From Hyphodiscus hymeniophilus (taxonomy: Eukaryota > Ascomycota > Leotiomycetes > Helotiales > Hyphodiscaceae), in assembly GCA_016508695.1 (NCBI GenBank), contig VNKQ01000008.1, positions 1,178,001 through 1,242,000 on the forward strand: a stretch of DNA of 64,000 bases. The letters are read 5' to 3'. Each line of letters begins with the position of its first letter. The first letter of the stretch is position 1. Shown here piece after piece: positions 58,487 through 64,000 of this stretch. The notes beneath the pieces were generated by a model, which saw nothing but the letters and a program-made list of their open reading frames with translations, was not told the DNA's origin and did no database searches. Both the position numbers and the translations under genes were made by a program.

Positions 58487-61400
58487 TGCAGGACGTTGCA
58501 GTATGACGGTTATGACCGCATTAGCCAGGTTGACATCACCAGCATCCTTTTCAAGACCCAGCTCCCTAGGAAGAGCGGCGGAGAAAACGGCAGAAAGAAC
58601 GCTGCAAGCCATTATAGATTGAGTGTATGAGACGCCTTTGTATGTGCAGAAATGATCTTAAAAAACGGTACACGTGGGTTTCAGAGGATACCTATCAACA
58701 CACTGTGTATCCTCACGGTCATTATTGCAGTTCTCAGCAAGGTTGAGACAAAAGACAGCAGAGGAGTGGGATGTGCTGGGACTAATTCAACGGGATGTCG
58801 GGCCGGAAAAGCGACTTTGTGTTGAAGGGAAACCTTTTGAGCGGCTCGCTCTAATTTGATTTTACTGTCCACCGTGGTTGTTGATGTAAATCCTGAGACA
58901 ACCTCGCTGGCTGTCAACGGCCTGCCTGGTGGGGGCGGGCCAGGTGAAAGCTGACTCGGTTCCGGGGATTCGGAAAAGCCTGGAATCCTTGCGAAACACC
59001 CTCCGTACAGTATCCATCTCCTTGCCTCGGATCTCCCTTCTCGAATGGGCTGTAGGGTGATAAAGCGGCGGAGCTGTCGCCTTATGAAATCTGGAGCGCG
59101 GATGACTTCCGATCGAATTCTCAAGCTGAGGCGGTTTGTCATCTCGGGCTAAGGAGCTGGTGGAGCCAGGTTGCATTCGCAACGGAATTTTTATCAACAG
59201 GGGCAGCCTTTGATCGACGACCACTCCGGGACTCCCTCAGTTTTGACCGACTCAGTGGAGGCATTTGGGGAATTGATGATGGTGTCCAATAGGGCGCTTA
59301 CGAAACTCGAATCAAGTGCTCACTGCTGAGACCATTGGCTTAGGCTGGTGATTGGGCTTCATTGCGGACGCCCAGCTCCGTCGCTCAAAGGGTCCATCGT
59401 CAGCAATGGCGGTGAGGGAGTCGCGGACTTGATACGGTGTCACGAGGACATTTTTGACGCTTTTCGATGTGAGAGAGATCTGTTGTCGTTCGAAAACATG
59501 CTCGGGACCAGTTTTATGCAGGCTACTACAAGTCGGGCAGGACTGATCCGAATCTTCGGATCAAGCCATCCTGAAAAAGGGACGAACTCAACTGCTCTTT
59601 CGAGCTCTAGTCTCCCGCCAACTCGACGCCAAGTAGGCGTAGAACCGTTTCCCCGGCGGCATTCTGGAAGACATCCGCGAGATACACAGTGACGACGCTA
59701 GTGGCAAGAACATAATCGCCCAATGTCGACGTTCACCCCCTAAACCCCTTTTTCTCCTCAGCCACAACCCAAGTCCGAGGACCGATTGCCATCTCTCACA
59801 TAACTGTCTGTACCTGGTCGAGCTGCAACAGCCTTTGGTGCGCTTGTAAGGTTGTCTCGACAGCTCGCATTGCTGCAGTGCTGTCCATTGGCCAGACTGC
59901 AACTGTCTCCTCCACAAAACCCGAGGACCTCTGAAACCAGATTCCCCAGCCCGCCTTTGTGAGAAAGTCTCCGTACTCGAATCCCTGTTTACCCTAGCTG
60001 CTGTCCCGATCCCGCGGTCAACCAATAGCCAACCGTCAGAACATTCTCAGGAGAGTTCTCCGAGCCCATTTCTATCATTTCTATAGATCCGATCTTGATT
60101 GGTCTTCTGGATCGTCTACATGCCTAATCGGAAGGAATTATCAGTTGTCACCGATGAGAGGATTCTTACCCCAAAGAGAAGGCGAATGGCTTCGTCCGCT
60201 GCTACCTCTCCTTTTCCCTCCTCCTACCTTTACCATGTTGTTACAGCTTGTTGACCGTGCAGCCATGCCGATCTAGCCGACATTCCAGGTGTGTCACGAA
60301 GGGAGGATTCTCATTATTATGATGCGACCCGTACTCGCCTTTCCAAGTCGATACGGTCACAAATGATCCCTCCTCCGCTTGCCCCTGACCGTTTCTTAGC
60401 GCCCTGCTGCCACGCTTTGGTGCAACAAAGATCACTTGACTCGCTTTCCTCCCTCGTCTCCACCACTCAAGTGAGCAGCTTTCGCAAGGATTAGCAGACG
60501 CTATCCATACCAGAGACTCGGTCCTGGAAGGCAGGGTAATCCTAGCACAGACCACTTTTGTTTTGCAATAATGCTGCTGCTTCTAGCTTGGACAATAATA
60601 ATGTGACTGACATCTGCTTACTTCCGAAGGTACATCTGGTGCATCAGTAGTGAATATGATATTCCCAATTTCCGGGTACCAGCAAAAGTAATTACAGGCC
60701 ACTGCGCGTGGGCTTCCTGGCCACACTTGTTCTGGGGGTGACGTTTGTTCTGACTCTGAGTCGCAGCCACCGAGTACTGTAGGCATAAAGGCTGGATTTA
60801 CCGTCTGAACACCCTAGTAGTCGGATCACTTCGATTCAGCTACATCACATCACTGCCAGCCCAGTGCCCACCCACTATTCGGCGCCCGGTACTCGCCCGA
60901 ACCAACAGTCTGGTCGGGATATGGGAGGGCAAACCGGCAAACCCAGTACCCTCCTACCTCTCTAGTCTTTTTCTACCCGTTTTCCGAGTTGTGAATTGTG
61001 ATTCCTTTATTTTCCACAATCAAAAGGAACTCTGCATGTGTATTTACAGCTCATCTAACCCGAAGGGCAGAGTGCATCCGTGTGTAGTTACTTTCTCAGG
61101 AGGATTCGCAGACTTCCCCATGTCTCACAGATCCGATCTTGCCATGATCGTTGCTTGCTGTGCGACCGTTGCGAGAATTGCTGTGGTAGCCTGTGAAGTT
61201 TCGCGCACCCCGACGTACGATCATACCATATCAGACATGAGTTCTGAGTAGGTGCTATTGCAAGTGAGTACATGCCAATCATCGTTCAAATGCAGCACAT
61301 CTGCCCCTCCTATTCTTCATCGTGATATGCAGATGCAAATGCAGATTTGATGATCCATCCGACATCCATACGGATATACGAATGATGGCAGTGGTAATGA

Positions 61401-61736
61401 TGGCGATGGTCATGTGCGCTTGCGGATTGTGATTTCTTGTTTCACTATGCCACGACATGGAGACTGTCTGTTGTACACAGGACAGTACTTGGGTAGTGAT
61501 TCTACAAACGTACATAACCGACAACCCGAACCATCGAGCATCATCCCCCCCTCCACACCGCCTCTCACCAAAGGGTCCATGCTCAATCCTCCGTCTTAGC
61601 TCAGGCCGCCTGGCTAGCTTGCATAGTTGACTAGCTCGACCCGAGCCAAAGGGGTAGCCGGGGTGGTTCCATGTGCCGTGCCACCACCTCGTCAGTTTCC
61701 ATCAACACTCACCCATTCACCACCAGCATATCCGCG

Positions 61737-61777
61737 ACACACTACACTACACTACACACTACACTACTTTACACTAC
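61737..61777. repeat. Microsatellite, CACTA units
   Basis: Runs of CACTA/ACTAC, about seven units with one TTTACAC interruption. Common slippage-type repeat. Confidence 0.8.
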
Positions 61778-62586
61778 ATGGCCCCTTGTCGCTCGCCCTG
61801 CCCAACCGGCCATGGAAGACAAATGCCGGGGCGAAGGCAGTAGCACTGCTTACTAGGTCACTAGCAAAGTCGGCCTGTCTACCGTCTTTTTGACCACCAC
61901 CGCGTATGGTACTGTACTCTCAAGGGCTTTTCATTGATGGACTAGGTGTTCTGGTCTGGCTCATCTAGCAAACAAGCGTGCCGTCACCCAACGCTTGCTT
62001 TTCTAGCCTGCGAGTAATGACATTCCTGCCAGGGCCACGAGTATACCTACTTATAGATCCCTCCCTGATCGATCTCCTTCACATCATCTCATCACATACT
62101 GTAGGTCTAGTCTGCTCTTTACTACGGGGAGAAGCTTCATCGCGGCTCGTCACTTCCAATCATCTACGTTGCCGTGCAGGATCCACCACGTTTATGACTA
62201 CGTAGAGCTCTGTCTCCCGGCGGTCAAGTACATGAGCAATCCGCCTCACCTCATTTACCGTGCATATCCTTTCTCGATCCTCTGATCTTGCTACTTTTAT
62301 TCCCTACAGCAGATCATCTCACACCTTCATATTAAAACGCCTCCGGCCTCTCACAACGCACGTTGCAACCTACCCATACCTGCACATAGACAGTGTAACA
62401 CTCAACAAGGACTCCCACGGCAAGGACGACCACGCATTTAACCTCATATGCTCCCCAGCTTGAATCACAGTTACCTCGACCTGAATAAACCGACATACTT
62501 CCCGCGAGTCGTAACCACCAAGAACTACCACTGCAGCATACAGGACCCATCTTCCTGCTCTAAAGAGGATTACGGCAAAACTCACG

Positions 62587-64000
62587 ATGTCTGGCGCACA
62601 GCAGGCGGGTTTGCGGAAGCAAATAACTCCTTTTCCTACCAGGCAGATGACTATCTTAGGTGAGTTTGAATCCCACAAGGTCTCCTAGCAGATCCGTATC
62701 TGTTTACCCCCAAAGGAGCTCAAGCTGACTCTAGTCCTCAAAATACAGCTCTCTGCCGAATCTGCGAACCGATTGCTTTCATGAGCATCTTCCCATATGT
62801 CTACTACATGATCAAAGATTTCAACATTGCGAAGCACGAATCCGAAATCTCAGTTTATGCGGGGATGGTGACTTCGGCTTTCGCCTTCGCAGAGTTCTCG
62901 TCGGGAGTGGCTTGGGGCAGATTGAGTGACAAAATCGGACGAAAACCAGTCCTGCTCACGGGTTTGGCTGGTACGGCGCTCAGCATGCTGGTCTTTGGCT
63001 TCGCGCCGAATCTGCCGGTCGCTCTTTTGGCTCGCGCTCTGGGAGGATTATTAAATGGGTATGTGATCTTCCGGGCTCCTTGCATAGGAGTTTATGCCAC
63101 GAAAAAACTACTGACGTATAATGCTGCTTAGAAATATTGGTGTTCTACAGACTACTGTAGCCGAGATGGTTACGGTGAAAGAGCATCAGCGTAAGTTGAC
63201 TGGTCATATTCGTGACGTGCTAAGCCCTCGTACTGACAAGTCACAAGCTCGCGCCTACACAATCATGCCCTTTGTGTGGTGTCTCGGGTGAGTACTTAAA
63301 CAAAGCTATCACCTGTCACTCTTGATATTAACGTAAATCTTAGATCGATTTTAGGGCCAACTCTAGGAGGGGCACTGGCTCGACCGGTTGTTAATTATCC
63401 AACCATTTTCCAGGCAGGAACGATCTGGGAAAGGTTCCCGTACCTGCTTCCGAATGTTGTATGCACGGTGATCGTCGCCTTCGGCGTCTTGATTGGCATC
63501 CTGTTTCTGGAGGAAACACATGCCGAGAAAAAGTATCGCCACGATCCGGGGCTGGCCGCTGGAAAGTGGATTCTCAGCAAGTTTTCCAGACGTGTCGATT
63601 CAAAAACACCAAGAAATGAGAAGTTGAACAATCTGGACGAGATTTTGTCCCTTATGTGTGAGGAGGAGCAGCCGCCTGGATACCGCACTACCGCAGGCTC
63701 GCCAAATCTTCCATCTACCCCATCACCAGAGCCTGAGGAGTCCTTGGATTTGAACGATGTGCGTATCGCACCGAGAGCCAAATCTGCAGTAACAAAAGCA
63801 TTCACGAGGCAAGTTGTTCTCAACATCATGGGCTATGGTATCTTGGCTTAGTAAGTCCTGCTGATCATTTTTCTATGACCTACTGACCCGTGATTAGCCA
63901 CACAATGACCTTTGACTCCATGCTTCCAACCCTACTTAGCACCAAGGCACCAGAGCCTCCCTTGCCTTGGAAACTGCCATTCAAATTTGTGGGCGGCTAT
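62587..64000 (+). CDS. MFS transporter, YCR023C/DHA-like (3' end outside window)
   Basis: Major facilitator superfamily proton antiporter-type transporter. The window holds six exons: 62587-62659, 62749-63058, 63132-63190, 63248-63287, 63344-63850 and 63898 to the edge; all introns are GT-AG and all phases fit. The start MSGAQQAGLRKQITPFPTRQ, then MTILALCRICEPIAFMSIFP is standard for this subfamily. The motif A between spans 2 and 3 reads GRLSDKIGRKPVLLTG. Motif B-like RALGGLLNGNIGVLQTT follows, and motif C-like GSILGPTLGGALARP leads into span 5. A long central cytoplasmic loop with NNLDEILSLMCEEEQPPGYR and a Pro/Ser-rich stretch separates the halves. About half of the protein is visible. The substrate is unknown; relatives act in metal or drug transport. 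Confidence 0.9.

Larger units (their letters stand above)
56963..62586. other. 5.6-kb stretch without a convincing gene
   Basis: Divergent promoters of the CCDC124 and MFS genes lie at the two ends. In between, many overlapping frames of 60-150 codons occur on both strands (for example 58681-59142, 58862-59224, 59588-60025) but none shows a family motif, and those on opposite strands compete for the same bases. Base composition is close to that of coding DNA, unlike other gaps in the window. Repeats inside: a doubled 11-mer at 58461-58486 and an ACTAC microsatellite at 61737-61777. A long non-coding transcript, a strongly regulated promoter or a decayed element are all possible. Confidence 0.5.

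Noticed and set aside
58681..59224. Two overlapping minus-strand frames (153 and 120 codons)
   Set aside because: They use the same bases in different frames, no family motifs, no intron signals linking them to others.
59588..60025. 145-codon minus-strand frame
   Set aside because: Arg/Leu/Ser-rich random-looking composition, no motifs; typical of non-coding DNA with balanced G+C.
1..64000. CRISPR array, secondary-metabolite gene cluster, viral or retroelement genes
   Set aside because: No regular spaced repeats, no PKS/NRPS/terpene genes and no integrase, reverse transcriptase or capsid motifs were found in the frames read.

Overview
The window is nuclear DNA of a filamentous ascomycete (Pezizomycotina). 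Leotiomycetes/Helotiales is my best guess from overall gene style, not a proven placement. The evidence is short GT-AG introns (about 47-136 nt) with CTAAC/CTAAT-like branch points, and typical filamentous-fungus families: Zn2Cys6 regulators, an RTA1-like protein, a 2EXR protein, an SigF-like NTF2 protein, a NACHT-ankyrin STAND protein and a CYSTM protein. I rebuilt most gene models by joining reading frames across introns with matching phase. Twenty-five protein-coding genes are supported. The first (gamma-tubulin complex component) and the last (MFS transporter) run off the window.

Layout. 1-8.8 kb: GCP5/GCP6-type protein, complex I NDUFA5-type subunit, a divergent complex III QCR8-like gene, a Zn2Cys6 regulator and a GNAT acetyltransferase. 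9-19.2 kb: 2EXR protein, a 552-bp non-autonomous DNA transposon with TA at both ends, Rrn11-like RNA polymerase I factor, a VNX1/CAX-type cation/H+ antiporter, and an RRM-like protein. 19.2-25.4 kb: gene-poor stretch with an SigF-like gene and a GT31-type glycosyltransferase carrying a PAN-like tail. 25.4-35.7 kb: NACHT-ankyrin NLR, kinesin-1, RAD6 ubiquitin-conjugating enzyme and a mitochondrial-type acetyl-CoA acetyltransferase. 36.4-44.3 kb: RTA1-like membrane protein tail-to-tail with an UPC2-like Zn2Cys6 regulator, a DUF1349 protein, a CYSTM protein, and a small single-pass membrane protein. 46.3-57 kb: a very large homeobox/C2H2 regulator that also holds a Zn2Cys6-like cluster and about five copies of a PTD-type repeat, a membrane-anchored Ser-rich orphan, an FTS/AKTIP-type pseudo-E2, and a CCDC124 homologue. 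57-62.6 kb: a 5.6-kb stretch without a convincing gene, then the MFS transporter.

Most genes are ordinary housekeeping genes, and I see no biosynthetic cluster, virus, CRISPR array, tRNA or rRNA. The window has several links to microtubules and dynein/kinesin transport (GCP, kinesin-1, FTS), but these genes are far apart and this may be chance. The most unusual points are: the composite homeobox regulator and its C6 homopolymer frame problem; a 25-nt exon carrying the NLR P-loop; a likely GC-AG intron in the FTS homologue; the TA-flanked element; and the odd QCR8-like gene.
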